DNA of 64,000 nt from Trichoplax sp. H2 (Eukaryota > Placozoa > Uniplacotomia > Trichoplacea), in assembly GCA_003344405.1 (NCBI GenBank), contig NOWV01000100.1, positions 1 to 64,000 on the forward strand, written 5' to 3'. Numbering within the stretch: the stretch's first letter is position 1; every line of letters begins with the position of its first letter. The notes under the pieces are model-generated. The model made no database searches, was not told the DNA's origin, and was given only the letters and a program-made list of their open reading frames with translations. Made by a program: the position numbers and the translations under genes. Of the stretch, positions 1 through 13,919 are shown piece after piece.

Positions 1-733
1 GTAAGGATAAGTGTTAGGTCAGAAGATGAAAAATAGGTTTTCGATCAATTACCGGGATGTTCAAATAAATGAGTATTTTTTGAATCTACAACGCACTATA
101 TACAACTGATTGTACAGATTATTTTGATCTAATATCGAAATATTTTGACAGTTTTTAGTTACGTCACAAATTCTATAATTGCTTCGTATTCATGAAAGGA
201 TAACAAAGCTTCTATCAACAAATAATTTGTATTTGATCTGTCATGAATAGTTTTAATTAACGGTAGCTTTAAATATTGCCTTAACTTGTCATTCACTTGG
301 CTATCAGTAACAATTATATTCGCTTCGAGGAATCCGGTGTAAATTAATTACGAAAACGTCAATTTTAAATAAGGCTGTTTATGATACCCTACTTTTATTG
401 TTATTTAAGATTACAAAAACTTTCAGAAATCCTGTCCCTTAATGGCGACAGCAAAGACTCACCACCTTCAATATTGCGTATCTGAATAATGCCATAATTA
501 TATTTTGACAGGCCACAATTTCATATTGATTGATGGTTAAACTGTCATGATGTCTGCAAATTTGACTCTTTATGATAAAAATAGAAGCATCTAAAAATAT
601 TTGAAAAAGGGTATCCTTAAAAACTATCGACAATTGTCAATTGGTCTTAAATCAAATTTTTAATTCATATTGTAGGTGTATTATAGTAAAGGTCAAAATG
701 TTTTAAAATTCAGTTTATCATTTACCTGTACAG

Positions 734-819
734 ATGACATTGCCGAAGGACTAGGTGACAATCACTTCGACCGGGACTACTTTAAAGAAATGAAGTACAA
801 CAATAAACAGAATCAATAA
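734..819 (+). CDS. Possible terminal exon of an unrecognised gene
   Basis: After an acceptor-like TTACCTGTACAG an open frame runs to TAA at 817-819, starting one third into a codon and reading DIAEGLGDNHFDRDYFKEMK before a polar tail. AATAAA overlaps the stop (815-820). The residue mix looks protein-like rather than random AT-rich translation. No upstream exon was identified (the window starts at base 1 with GTAAGG, a donor-like hexamer), and the family is not recognised. It may be chance. Confidence 0.2.
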
Positions 820-3757
820 AATTGATTATACTCAACTAGACATTGCCGGCAAAAGCGATTCAACTTTTAGTAACACCAATAGTTATCCCACAGATAGGCC
901 GAATATTATGATTCTTTATTTAATGTGATATATGATTAAGGTCGTGACCTGTAAATCTAGTGCCCGTATTAGTGAATGGGCAAAGGCGCGTAGCTGGGTA
1001 CCTTTTAGCTGAATAGCTAGATAACGAACCATAGAAATTTACAACACCGTATCGTTTCGTTATCATCCACACTCAGAAACAACTTTGCTAGAGCAAGTTA
1101 CTATTTACTCAGATTGAGAAGCAACATAAGATTTCAATGGCAGTACGTAATATCATATAATTTGAAATTGTATTTTATTGCTTTTCGTTTCGTAGCAGAT
1201 TATTTAATTAAAGATTTATTTGTGGAAAACTTTATTCGAGGATAATAGAAATAACTATAAGGATATACAAACATAGTAGCTTAAACCTAGGAGTAAAGCT
1301 GTCAAGGATATTGATAACACTTTAAAATCGTCCATAGCGTTTATTTTCTGATGTAGTATATTGTGTAACAAGAGTCTTTAATGGTAAAAATTATTAGTTA
1401 ATACGTTTATTAATATTCCAATAGCCAAAATCTTCATTAAGCAAATAAAATTACAATAGACGGCGCTATGTTTGGAATACGTATACTTTAGTTGAAGTGA
1501 TGGAATGCTTTCTTACGATGTATCAAGACATAAATTTGATATAAGAAATTTTTTTTAGTTTGATTCCGTTTACAAAAATTATCTAAAAATAAAATATTTA
1601 TTAATACTGTACATAGCGATAACGAATAACAGTGAAAATTTAGGATTATAAAGGCCGCTGGTTGCAATTTTATTGCACGTAGGAGGATGATAATAAATTC
1701 ACGAATGAAAAACACACGAAAGATAGATTGTTCGCAGAAGCAACATGAATAAGCTTATGGTGCAAATAAAAACAATTTTATAATTTGTTTTACCATCATA
1801 CAATACGATCTTTCAGGACTGAATAAGATCCAAATAAATTATTTAAGACGTAAGTAATAAAAAAAGACGACGTTTTGTAAAGTAAACATATGTCAATACT
1901 ACATAGCATGCATTATGATGAACATTGTGTTTATCCTATTTTTAAATTAACAGATTTTCGTTGTGTACTTGTGTCGTGTTTTCATGGAGACATCAAAGAC
2001 GGTATGGCATAGTTTTACCTTAAGTAACAAAGTTGATGCTCGCTTGATCTGTCGTTACATGACAATTTTTATTAATCAGTGTCTCCTAAACATATCAACT
2101 ATTAATCTTTATGATTCTAAAATTACTCCAGCCTAGAGTATTGTAATCGTCGTAGAATGTTACAACATGAATCAAGTACTGACGAACACTTCGAAGTAAT
2201 CATAAATATATTCTCTAATAAAGTACCCGCATCGAAAATAATTGCATCAATTTCATTGATTCTCAGTAGAAAAGATATCGAGGTGAATGATATTCCAGCA
2301 TAGAAATAGTGACGGAATAATTGCTTCTTAAATATTGTGATCTAGACTAACTAGGTTGCTTGGCGCCTTGAACTATTCTATGGATAGATCGGAAGGAAAA
2401 AAAACATAGACTACCTTTCGTACCTTTGAATTTCACAAATGATATGGCAAAAGTAGCAATAAATTAATGCTTTTGACGACCAAGTGTTACAACTAACATA
2501 AACTAGGTTTATAATTATTTACTTCAGGGAATTTTGAAATTTATTATCCAATATGCAATAAATATTTAAATTTAGAATCTGTAGCGTTACTTGCAAATCA
2601 GAAGAGGAAATGAAAATAAGTGCTTACTAGCGAACAAGCAATAAATGCTTTCAATATTACATCAGAAATGATGGTAAATCACATCATGCTAGATAAAAGG
2701 ATTATAAATAAATAACCGGTATCAGTAGATAAAATTAAAATATGGCTATTAAAATATTGTAACTTTCAAGGCTTTTATATACCCACTATTATGATATTTG
2801 TGGTGAATTTGTTGCCCATTCCGCAGATGAAATTTTGCTTAGCTGACTCCTTTATCACCCTTTACGTAGGAAACTATATTTTATGGTACTACGTAGGAGA
2901 AAAAAAATTTAAAGCCAATGTTCTTCGCTTTTTACATTTTATTTTCAGTTATTAATGTAGTTATAGCAAAAAAAGTTACGGCAAAATAAGAATGTGCATT
3001 TATTTACTGACTGACAGCAACCATGATGGCGTGAATTGATTAAAGTATGCATGTTACTTCTAAAATTGCTCTTTCAAAGGGTCGCAAAAATGCGACCGTT
3101 GACAAGAAAATCTACATATTAGAAAGATCTTGTTTTCTAATTAAAGTAAGGTACGCTTATTAAGAAATATCTGATTTAGGCCTAGTGCCTTGTCTCTGAT
3201 ATTGCGTCCATTATTAGATGAATATTTTGCAAAAAAACTTCTAAGCAAATGTTTTAAAATGTGGAGCTTAAACTATATTTATTATGCTAAAGTGATATCT
3301 AAAAATAATTATCTACTCAGACCTAAGAGTACGACGGAAAGAAGTTTCACTTCTGTCACCTTATTGCTACAGTATCTAAGACGAAATACATCATGCAAAA
3401 ATTTGGTATCTAATATCATTTCGTTGGGTAAACATAGGAATAAAAGCATTATTAAACTAATAAACAATATCGTTATGCTAAAAATGTAGAACGACATCAT
3501 ACTTTAAGTTCTTGTTGTTACTAAAAACTTTAAGCAACATTAGCAACATTATCAACAAAGCCCAAGGAAATGACAATGCCCCTATTTTTGTTATTTGCAG
3601 AAATTTTATAATTAAGTAATCAATATTTTTTTAACCTATTTAGTCGACAACTTACATTTGGATTAGTCTCTAATATGCTTTGTCACTCTTTTCCTGTACG
3701 CTAAAGCTACGCATCTTACGTATTGTAATGTGGATGTAGTGGTACTGCGTCATCAAT

Positions 3758-5340
3758 TAAGTTATTCTTGATTAGTGAAAAATGAATACTTTTAAAAATT
3801 CTAGTTAAAGTCATCTGCTGTATTTGATGTTTAATTTTATTAAACTCATAGCTAATGCTTAGATGGTTAATCAACTGTATACTAAAAGAGAATTATATAA
3901 AATTTCTTAGCATGGTGAATATACGGGCAATATTAGGGACTAGTAAAAGAAAGAAGAGAAGCCTCTTATTTCACTTAGTGTATGGGTTCTTAACCTAATC
4001 AAGCTTACTTTAATAAGATGTACAGTTCTGTGCTACATACTATCACTGTATTACCTAACAGATAATTACTGTAATTTAGTAAATTCATAACATTCTCCCT
4101 TGTTCTTTAATAATTATTTTACGTAAGAAACTTTTCTTTCTTTAAGCATTACCGCTGTCCATTTGCGTAGTAGCGTATAGTAGTACAGTGGTGCATTTTT
4201 AGACGTGCTATTTTCATGCAAGCACGCATTATATGGTTATTATTCAATATGACAACTCATTCCTTCATTTAATAATCATAATCACAAATAGAGAAAATCG
4301 AATACCTGTAACCGATATTTTGCCGGTTTATGTGCAGTAACATCGAGTTACACAGTTCTCGTTGTAATATTTATTTAATAGTAAGTAAAGTAACAAGGAA
4401 TTAGAAACTCAAAATGTAACGAGTAGGTTTCCTACTCGTTGTTAAAATAAGTAATTCTTGATTAGGAAATAAAGAATACTTTTGAATTGTCTAAACAAGT
4501 TCATATACTATTGTCACAAACTCCCGTGTGACAAGATGACGTTGTGATCGAATCTACGATATCGCAATAATTCGTACGCCTTCGATTTCCGTTATACTTT
4601 TAACCTTAGGAACTAAGAATAACTTTTATTAATTTGTCTAATCGTTTAAATAGATTTTATCTACAAGCTTTTACATACCTCTTAGAATACTACTAATCCA
4701 ACTATAGATATAAATGACCTTTAACACATCACAATTTAATCGTACCGTCTACAATCTATATCTGGTTACATAATCTCCTCGGCTTACAATATCATTGTAG
4801 CCGCAAAGCATGTACTATTTTTGTACGGTGAGTTAGCACTGTGACAACTATCTTCGATGTTAAATTTCGTTGTGCTTGTAGTAAATAGGCTGCGACGGTA
4901 GAATCTACTGTATGTAAAAGGAGGAATATCTACAATCTACATCTACATTGTGGAGAATATCAGGGACTAGTAAAGAAAGGAGAAAAGTCTCTCTCGGCTG
5001 TCTCTTCCTTTAATTCAGAAATACTTCGAATTCCTTATCCGTTTGCACATTTCTACTCATAAAAGCATACAGTTATGGACTACTAGAAAATTGTTAGCAT
5101 GGTAGTGATTTCAAGTAGTCTATGAACACAGTCATGATAAAATAGTATTGTAGACTTACTATGGCCATATAATGACGCATTATTAGCAAATTCTAAAAAG
5201 ACCATGACATTATACTTTTCTGTATGCTTGTAGTCCCTTACTGTGCTTTTTTAGGGCCTGCTAAACACTATACAATAATGGCGACTCATTTCTTTATTTT
5301 CTATTACTCTAAACAGAGAAAATTAAATAACTGTAATTGT
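3758..5340. repeat. Block of decayed, interspersed direct repeats
   Basis: Three pairs of similar segments recur in the same order: 3758-3805 with 4447-4492, 3926-3968 with 4950-4990, and 4178-4312 with 5229-5338. Identity is roughly 65-80%, with spacers that do not align by eye. It may be an old tandem duplication of about 0.7-1 kb or copies of an unknown element. There is no ORF of note. Confidence 0.6.
4418..4440. other. Perfect 10-bp inverted repeat with 3-nt loop
   Basis: AACGAGTAGG - TTT - CCTACTCGTT. It lies inside the decayed repeat block. Role unknown; it could be an element terminus or chance. Confidence 0.6.
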
Positions 5341-5795
5341 TATGATCTTGTATAGCTATGAGTTTGGAACTAGTAGATGAACCGATTTACAGAAGTATGA
5401 ACATTGGCATCAACTTCTGTTCACAATTGATATTACTAAACGCTCAGTCGTTCTGTTGTATGTAATATTGCATCAATATCTGAGTGAAAACCTAATTACA
5501 TCGTAGAACTAACTATCAATGATAACTGTCAGAGTATACTGTATAAAACGCTATCAGACTTTCATGCCCTAAACACAAAACGTTGCAGTACTCTGCTATT
5601 TCGCCAATTTCATGGGCTGTACCATGGATCATGTGTCTTGGTAACCTAAATTCCTCACTAAGTGTTGCTGAAATAGAAACTACTTCAACACCCAGTAGCT
5701 AAGAGAATGTCAATGCTTATTACTCAAGTATTTTAATATATATGCGGTGTTCTCTTTCTCGCGCAAGTAGACATATCAGATCAGCTAGTGAAACT

Positions 5796-6362
5796 TGTCA
5801 CAAACCAGCTTCGTAACAAAGATAATGTAAAACAAATCTCTAAATTACTATAGTCTCCGGGATTTAGTATCCCTTAACTACCTTACAAGAATTTAGGCAC
5901 CTTTGATTCTACGTTAAACAACTCTAGAACTCTTCTTTTATTTAGCTATCAGCCGGAATTAAATACCTTCGGCAGCAGCTATCATGTATGAGTCATATCA
6001 GTTCTTGAAATTTAGTTCATATTGGATAGCTAAATTAATGAAGATATTATTAATAATCTTAGACTTTTACAGAGCGATTCTAGATAATTAGACTTCAGTA
6101 TGTGTATACAAAGAATTATTTATAGTATCATCTATAACTGAATAGCTTTGGGATATTCATCGCAACCTTTACTAGACATAACGCTATAATCTATCAACAT
6201 TAGTTACCGTAATAGAACTTTTACTACAGTACAGCATAGTTTACTGTAACAAAATAATAACTACTGTATTTCTTACTGTAAGTCATTGTTAGTTATCTCT
6301 CTATATAAATGCTAACCACTAAATTTAGTCATTTACTCTTCATGGTGGTTCATATCGTGACA
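5796..6362 (+). mobile_element. Solo LTR-like element, family B (567 bp)
   Basis: It begins TGTCACAAACCAGCTTCGTAAC and ends GTTCATATCGTGACA, collinear with 17542-18099. A TATATAAATG box lies near 6300-6310. The 5 bp on each side (AAACT and AAATG) do not match. No coding sequence is attached. Confidence 0.8.
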
Positions 6363-9014
6363 AAATGATAAAAGGTTCAACTGAAAGCAAACTAAGTTGC
6401 TGTATAAAACATTACTAAGCATAAGATAAAGCAAGATATCGCTACAATTTTCTATCCACTTGAAGCGTTTTAAGAAAAAGTTTTTGTTAAGTAGTCCCTG
6501 ATAGCGTAGGAGTCTTGTAAAAGTTTACTTATTTTTCTCTTTATTTTATCGAACAATAGTTAGAAATGGTATAATTCTGGACTAGATTGAGCACATATTC
6601 GCATTTAAATAAAATTGAGCTATTTAGACTGATGATAAAGTGGCAACAAGAAGTTACCTTAAATTATGCAATATATCAAACGTTTCCTGTTTTACAATAT
6701 GAATTCTATCTTTATGGGTAATATTAAAATCTGGTAATAAATAGAGGATTTCTGACCACTTTAAGTTAGGCAAGTCAGTACAGTAATCGAAGTTGTATAA
6801 AATGCATCGAATGAACGGAATAAGATCTAAATCAAAATCTTGCAGTATGCTAAAGCTTTCGGTTAAGGCATAATCTTTTGCTAAATTAATGATATCGTAA
6901 CTTAATGAAAATCTTCTTCTTCAATACAATGATAATTACAGCTGATCTCATTCTAAATTTAATAAAATGGCATTATACGGATAGGCTAACAGAAATAAAT
7001 ATCTTCAGCCATGACATTAATATCTTAATGCCTCGGGTAGTACTAACGCATTTTTTGTCTTACTATATGTCAAGTAGAATTATAAATTGATGTTAAATTA
7101 CATGCTAGCGAAACCTTAAGCGAAATCTTGACAATACTGTTGCAGCATAAGCATAGATAGTTAGAATTGCTTTAATAATTAGCATAACTACTTGCGGTTA
7201 ACATGGTTGTAGAAAAGAAAAAGACCTAGACCATTGCTTGACCTCGCTCATGTATTATCTGTCAGGAAAAACGGAAATCATCTAGGTAAAAATATAGGTC
7301 AAAATTGTCATAAATATACGTATGAAGTGACGATTTTACTTCATCATTTTGAAGTCGTTAGAAGTGAGTTCTCCATAAACGGATGGGATATTAGCAAATA
7401 CCCATAAAAATTTTCATAGCGCTGTAATGATAATAGTATTGCAGATATAATTTTAAAATTCGATAGCACGATGGTAAACCACCTATCTATCTTCGCAACG
7501 CTCTACTTAAGGTTACTATTAATGTATCAGAGGTATAGCTAGGAATAATTATACAATAGTAAATATTGGCCTAGCAAATACCGTCATTGAAGTATGCCAT
7601 GTTAATTTAAGCGTTATTTAGCAACCAGGAAAAAAATTTTTAAGGCAGACTTTGTTATAAGTTCGTGTACAACAATATTTAAACTATGTTTCAATAGTAT
7701 TTACTAATGCATTTCAAACTACTAGTAGTTCAATATATAGATCATGTTACTTATCTAACAATCATTGTTTACAGCCAATATTGATATTAATAAATATAAA
7801 CCTACGAATCAACAGCTGCCTTATCAGCGTTAGCTTGACGAACATAAAATAGAAATGATTGAAGAATGATTGATCATCTAACTAAGCACTACTGCTAAAA
7901 TAACGATAGTCAACAACAAGAAAATTTATCATCGCTTAAATTACATGTTACTTCTATCAAAAGTACCGTACTTAGACTGGTAACTAGCTGATCACTTTAC
8001 TTAAGCTATCATGGATATTAATTAGCGCTATCATTGCAGGCCAGTAAGCTATCCTTTGAATATTTTAGAAAACTTCTATATGGTGATTAAAAAAGTTTGG
8101 ACGTCAACGACTAAGATCAAAAAATTCTAAAAAGTTTAACTTGGAGTTTAAGATATCGTGATAATATGCTGTAGGTATTGTTATTTTTCTTCTTATAAAG
8201 ATCACTTAGTTTCTCCGTCTTTCAAATACCAGGTGTGTAATTAATAATTTGACTTGCTTATTGTTTCATTGAAATACAGCGAATCTTCCGCTTGATTAAT
8301 CATCAATAGCCTGTCACTTAGTATGTCCCCCATATCAACAAGCAAAACATTACTTTAATTTATTAGCCATTAGAATTAATAGAACGTGATTTAGATACCT
8401 TACAAACATCTCTGTACATTACTTATTACGATTGCAGATATTTTGGATCGAACAGTTAATTTATAAATTATTTAATATTTGAAAAATAGTGATTCAAGTT
8501 TTGTCATAAAATGTAAATCCCTACTTTAATTGCCTAGATCATAATTGTTCCAACTTGAGAAACAATCCAATTCTTCTATTTTAATGCTTAATTGATCAAT
8601 TAAGAATGGTAAATAAGAAAAGGTTTTATTTTTTTTATCGATAAAAAATAAGATTGCAAAACAATAATATAGTATATTATACATAGCGATTAAACTGAAA
8701 GGCACATATGTTCGTATATGCGACTGGTTATATTTCACTGACGATCAAATTTATATAGGAATAAATGTTCGGTGATTAAATGTTTTTAGAGGTCTGTAAT
8801 TCAAAACGATGAAGTTAATATAATATCCTAGTATTACTATTAATTTTCAATTTTAAGAAATTATTGTGATAATTCAGTATTGTCAGCTGCATAGCGCTCG
8901 CTATCACTTTACTTATTCCATGTGAAAGCCTGGTAACTCCAGTTTGGTATTGTAACACCTCTAAATATTGGACTTGGATTTTTTAAATTCAAGCAAAGGC
9001 ATCCATTACTCAAT

Positions 9015-10163
9015 ATGGCAATAACAAACCATACCAATAATTCTACAGAATCTACTTCAATTTCCATGTTCAATGTAGCCTTTATCTTTTTAATCTTGGT
9101 TATTAGTATTCTGGGAATTATCTTCAATCTTTTGCTCATTCACATTACCAGGCTAAGGGAAGAACTGAAAAATACAACTTATGGTACTGCTACTAATTTA
9201 TTAATATCAAATGTTATCTTATCTACTGTAACTGGCTCATGTGCCCTTATTAGCGTTATTCAACATCGGTGGATTGTGTCAGAATGGATTTGCAAGCTCT
9301 TAACTTATTCGCTAGGTGTTTGGATCGCTACAATATCGATTACTTATAGCCTCATCAGCATGAACAGCTGTTTAGTAACGATTTTTAAGCAGCCTTTTTA
9401 TCCTGGAATCCACAGAAAAACCGTTCTGATTAACATAATCTTATTAATATGGTTGACTAGTTTAAGTCTTAATATTCCACTCATGTACTACTCTGGAACT
9501 ACTAGCAAACTAAACTTTGTTTGCAATATTCGTTATCATTACAGTAGCCCGTATTATTTCACATTTGTAATGGCGCTAGTTTATCTGATTCCTGTATTAA
9601 CTAACTGTTTGATGTATCTACGAATTATTATTTATATCGCTAAAAATGGTGTTCAAAATAATAATGAAATTCATCAGCAATCCTGTCATCCTTATTCACA
9701 CCCACTTAGCAGTAGCCATTCAAATAATACAAGTAGTATTGGCGATCGTAACAAATATCGCCTAGACCGTTATACCTTGCTACAAAAGGATATGCTAAGT
9801 ACTACTACAATTAAAGCTTTTGGTTACTCCGCTGCAATGTTCTTTTTAGCAATATCACCAATATTTACCGTAATGCTAACACTTTCCTTTAAGGCATCGT
9901 CACATTTTAGTTTGTCCAATTTACATCTTTCAACCATATCGCTTATATTCTACTTATTATGTTTAACGTCTGTTATTACCCAGCCAGTATTTATAGTCGC
10001 TTATGATAGAGTTACGGCAGAATTAGTTCGAAAAGAAATACACTATTTTATAACACGTAAGCGTTCTATTGATACTCCAATACATGTAGAAGGGGCAACA
10101 AGTATAAATAGTCATACCAATTCAAGATCGTTCCATAATACTAACGTAGGATATAGATCGTAG
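9015..10163 (+). CDS. Divergent rhodopsin-class-like GPCR, single exon (382 aa)
   Basis: This is an intronless seven-helix receptor, presumably at the plasma membrane; the ligand is unknown. The N-terminus (1-20) has N-glycosylation sequons at N5, N8 and N9. Helix 1 spans about 22-44 with an N at 38, the usual 1.50 asparagine. Cysteines C93 and C170 sit where the conserved helix 3-ECL2 disulfide is expected. The third intracellular loop (about 210-265) is long and rich in N, S and H. The usual switches are absent: the DRY site reads NSC (117-119), the CWxP site reads AISP (279-282), and the NPxxY site reads QPVFI (323-327). It is unlike the other receptors in this window and stands alone on the + strand upstream of the minus-strand cluster. 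The open frame is uninterrupted over 1.1 kb, so it is probably a real gene. The GPCR assignment rests on hydropathy and the cysteine pair; the subfamily is not identified. Confidence 0.82.
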   Translation: MAITNHTNNSTESTSISMFNVAFIFLILVISILGIIFNLLLIHITRLREELKNTTYGTATNLLISNVILSTVTGSCALISVIQHRWIVSEWICKLLTYSLGVWIATISITYSLISMNSCLVTIFKQPFYPGIHRKTVLINIILLIWLTSLSLNIPLMYYSGTTSKLNFVCNIRYHYSSPYYFTFVMALVYLIPVLTNCLMYLRIIIYIAKNGVQNNNEIHQQSCHPYSHPLSSSHSNNTSSIGDRNKYRLDRYTLLQKDMLSTTTIKAFGYSAAMFFLAISPIFTVMLTLSFKASSHFSLSNLHLSTISLIFYLLCLTSVITQPVFIVAYDRVTAELVRKEIHYFITRKRSIDTPIHVEGATSINSHTNSRSFHNTNVGYRS

Positions 10164-12071
10164 CCCGTCTAATATGACTAATTCATTTCAAATGATTCTA
10201 GTTAAAAATTACCTCATTTTTAATTAGAAATAGTAAACCTTATTTCGGCGACTATGCATAACGACTTAGATACACGTAATGATCGTTGCTTATTTATATG
10301 AACACATCAAAAGTAGTTAAATTACTTTGGGCTGTAAACACGACTATTTGAACCAACGCAACTGTTGTATTCTGTATAGTAACTACAATCTCAATTATAA
10401 GGTTCTCATTTAAAATTACTAATGATGTACAAAAGATAAATAAAAAACATATTAATGATTAAACATTACGTTTTCTAATGGAACTAGAACATCCTCCGCA
10501 CTAACAACATAAATATACTTGTATTTGTTATTGCTAGCACCTTAATGTTGATAATAATAGCACTACAACCTATTCAATAATGCAATATCATTACAATACT
10601 ATACATACGCAGAGCTTTATTAACCTAGTTAAGCTCGCAAGTCCCAAGCCCTACCCAACTCAGATCTGCATATGTTAAATACATACTTTATATACGGTAC
10701 GCTTAAACAGATATGAATCTGTATGAATATTATAGTAACATGATTTTTAGCATTAGTAAAAGGGAGATAGACTATTGGATGCGAGGTAATTTGAGTACAA
10801 GTATTTTTATATCATCGAAGATATTTTGCATAATTCTCGATGTGATCTTTACTAAGACTAGTTTTAGGTTTATTGATACCTTGCGTTGTTAGAACTTACG
10901 TAAATTAAAACTGTCGAAACTTTTAGAAAGCTTTATTTTAAACTATAGTAGTGTAAAGTATCATAATCGGTCTTCCTGACTGTTACTAGCAGAATGATAA
11001 GTACCTATAATTTACTAGCTACTCCTTATAAGTTAGTATGCTTATTGGAAGTAACCTATAGAAGATCAGAGAGCACTGTACAGTTCTTTTATATAATGAC
11101 TATCAGCTAAAATCGCGACTAGTTCTAGTTTAAAGCTATCTGTAGATGACTAGAAATAGTAATGCACACCATGATTATAACGAAATTAAATATAGATTGG
11201 TTCATCATATTCACTAGCATTTAAATAGAAGAACGACTTGCAGCAGCCTTAGATAAGAGACAAATATCAGAGAAAATAAATTGTCAGCTGCAGCATTTCA
11301 TAGGATTAACTGGATTTCAAATGATTAAAGAACCTGTCCCAAACTAAAAGTGATTATTATTAATTTGTGACTAATTAATTCATTGACTAGCATACAGCAA
11401 GAACAATAACATAATACCTTCTAAAACCCAAATAAGCTCAATAATCGTAATGCATGTTGAGACTAGGAAATTCTAGAATTACTTCGATTAATGTATTGTA
11501 TTTCATACTTATCAATACATATGATAAATTAATGTTACATCATATAGAAGTCCGTAATAGCTTAATATATGATTATTTATCAATCCAGCTTTTCATCGAA
11601 GCCGGTTGATGTTAACCATGTTACTTGAAGAAATGAGCAACTAGCACTTTTAGAAAACTGTAAAAATTTGTAGAAAATGTGTGACCGTACCTTCCCGTCA
11701 CTATTGTCGTACTGCATCTAACTATAGGTGTATTTTATTAAATAACCTTAATAGCAATATCGCTGTAAGCACCTATTTGTATTTAAATTACAATATGATT
11801 ATTCACGGAATCAAGCAAGTCAATATATGGATATAGGTTATCGGTAATTATTTTCGATCAGTACCTTGCTATAAGCAGATTTCAATAATGAGAGGGATAA
11901 CTACGCGATTAATTCAGATATGATCAGTATAGAAATGAAACATAATTAATCCTACCAATTAGTATTATTTTATTCCTCAAAATTATCAAAGCTTAACGAT
12001 ATGTTCACCATATAAGAGCACGGTGTATTAGTACTGAACCCTAGCAGTTGCAAGTTTAAGAATGCTATTAA
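10164..12071. other. Intergenic, nothing recognised
   Basis: No frame longer than chance, no repeat shared with other parts of the window, and no RNA gene seen. Confidence 0.6.
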
Positions 12072-13046
12072 TTAGAATGAATTTTGACGAACCAATGTCG
12101 TCCGTGATCTGAACGAGCGCTGATAATTGCTTCTAAAATAATTACGGCGACAAGAATATTCAGCTTCTACACTATAACGTTTATTATTATCGGAAGAAAT
12201 ATTTAAGATTGGGTTACTTATGCTAACAAATATGCATAGTGGTAGAGATAAAAAAGGCAATCAGAAATAGTATGCAATTGTCTTCACTTAGCTCACCAAT
12301 TATTTTAAGATTAGTCGCAGATAAATGGATAGCTATATAAAATAGATGAGAGAATATCTTGAATATGCTAGTAATAATTATCAGCACTTTAACAATGTCA
12401 TGAGTACGCTACCTGATTGATCAAATTCTGCTACTATTATCTCATGGACTTATATAGTTAGTGAATTGCTTAAATAATCGGCTATAATTTGCTATTATAA
12501 TAATTTAAGGTATTACACAAGTTAAAAATGCCTTTGAAGCAAAATAAGCAATCGCTAGATATCCATAGCCATCATTAAATACAATATCGCAATATCTAGA
12601 GACTTTTGGACGATACTTAATAAGGTATTCCATAGGAAATGCAAAGATGGCGCTTAATAGCCATATCAATTTTCGATATTTAATCATTCTACGGGACTCT
12701 TGATTTTTGATCTACTTTTGTAACTATTACCACTTTCTAACGATAATGAATAGCTACGGTTAAAGTAAAGGCAGAAACATTATATATGATATACAGGGAA
12801 TAAAATATCATTCTGCAAAATATATGGCTGGTATGAAAGTTAGAATACATAATTAGATACGGCCTAAGAGATAGAAAAAGTTGGATGCTACTTAAGCAAT
12901 CACAAGCTGAGACACTAGCAATTAGTAAATATGTTGGATCTTTCAAATACTTGACTTTACTTATAAAAAGAAATAAAAGAGAATTGACTGTAACTCCAAC
13001 TAAACCTCTTGGCATACAAATTCACGATACAGCTGCAGCCCCAGAA
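12072..13046 (-). pseudogene. Decayed GPCR of the local minus-strand subfamily
   Basis: Pieces of one receptor lie in order on the minus strand in different frames. Helix 1 to helix 3 is at 13015-12737 (cytoplasmic KYLKDPTY, then DCLSSIQLF in helix 2, ending VAIHYR at the DRY position). Helix 4-5 is at 12687-12505 (CDIVF marks the ECL2 cysteine). A helix 6-like stretch with many stops lies at about 12410-12270, and helix 7 (SNPILN) at 12260-12072. Order and motifs match the intact gene at 20354-21379. Frameshifts, in-frame stops (one just before the helix 1 piece at about 13025) and loss of the helix 6 Trp-Pro show it is dead. Boundaries are approximate. Confidence 0.85.
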
Positions 13047-13919
13047 TCTGTAAGTCACTACTCCTACTAGGACCAGTGTTATTCATATTGATAAGAATGT
13101 CAATGATAAGACTAAACCTTCATCACTCTTTTTATACGTTTAAAGAGATACTAACGATAAATATAATTTTCTTCTCGTCTAAACAAGGCCCATATTTCTC
13201 TCTTGTAGCAAGAAAAATGATTTTCCGCAACTTTAATACGACTTGAGAACGCGGATGATAAATATATTTGGCAGCAAATTAGGTAAAAGCTCAATCAAAT
13301 CCATCAATGTGATCATTTAGGAACAATATTTGATATGACTTGAAAAAATTTAAACCATTGCAAAGTAAGTGATGATACTGTGACAAACTCTATGTACTCA
13401 ATCCGGAATTTTATTATATCAATACCCCAAACTACGGATAAATATAAGATTAATAACTAGCAAAGATATCTTACCCAACAGGATATACACTCATTTATTG
13501 AGTATCGAAGATGAAGCATTAATTAGGACGATTGAGCAGATATCATCAATATTATAATGTAGCAAAGCTTTTAGATAGCTTTATCAGACTACAACCTAAA
13601 ACAATTATTATTATACTGTCCCTAAATGCTAGTGTCACTAGGATATGTATACTTCATTAAATTTCAAAGTTGGCATACGTAGCATTTGTAATCTGCTAAA
13701 TGTTTTTTTTTAAACTATCTTTCTATTGTCTTATATGATAAGTTAAAACACTATTACTAGCTAACTAATTAAGCGAATACGCCTCATATACCGATAGTCT
13801 AGCGTGGATTCTATCAAAATCATAGTATGTGTATATGCTGCATCGATTGCTTTTGTCCGAATACTATTACATGTACGAATCGATCCTACTTAGTTACATT
13901 TGGAAATTTAAAAATTGGT

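Larger units (their letters stand above)
1..9014. other. Intergenic, no firm gene
   Basis: AT-rich sequence with only short chance frames. It holds the possible exon at 734-819, the decayed repeat block at 3758-5340 and the family B element at 5796-6362. Confidence 0.6.
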
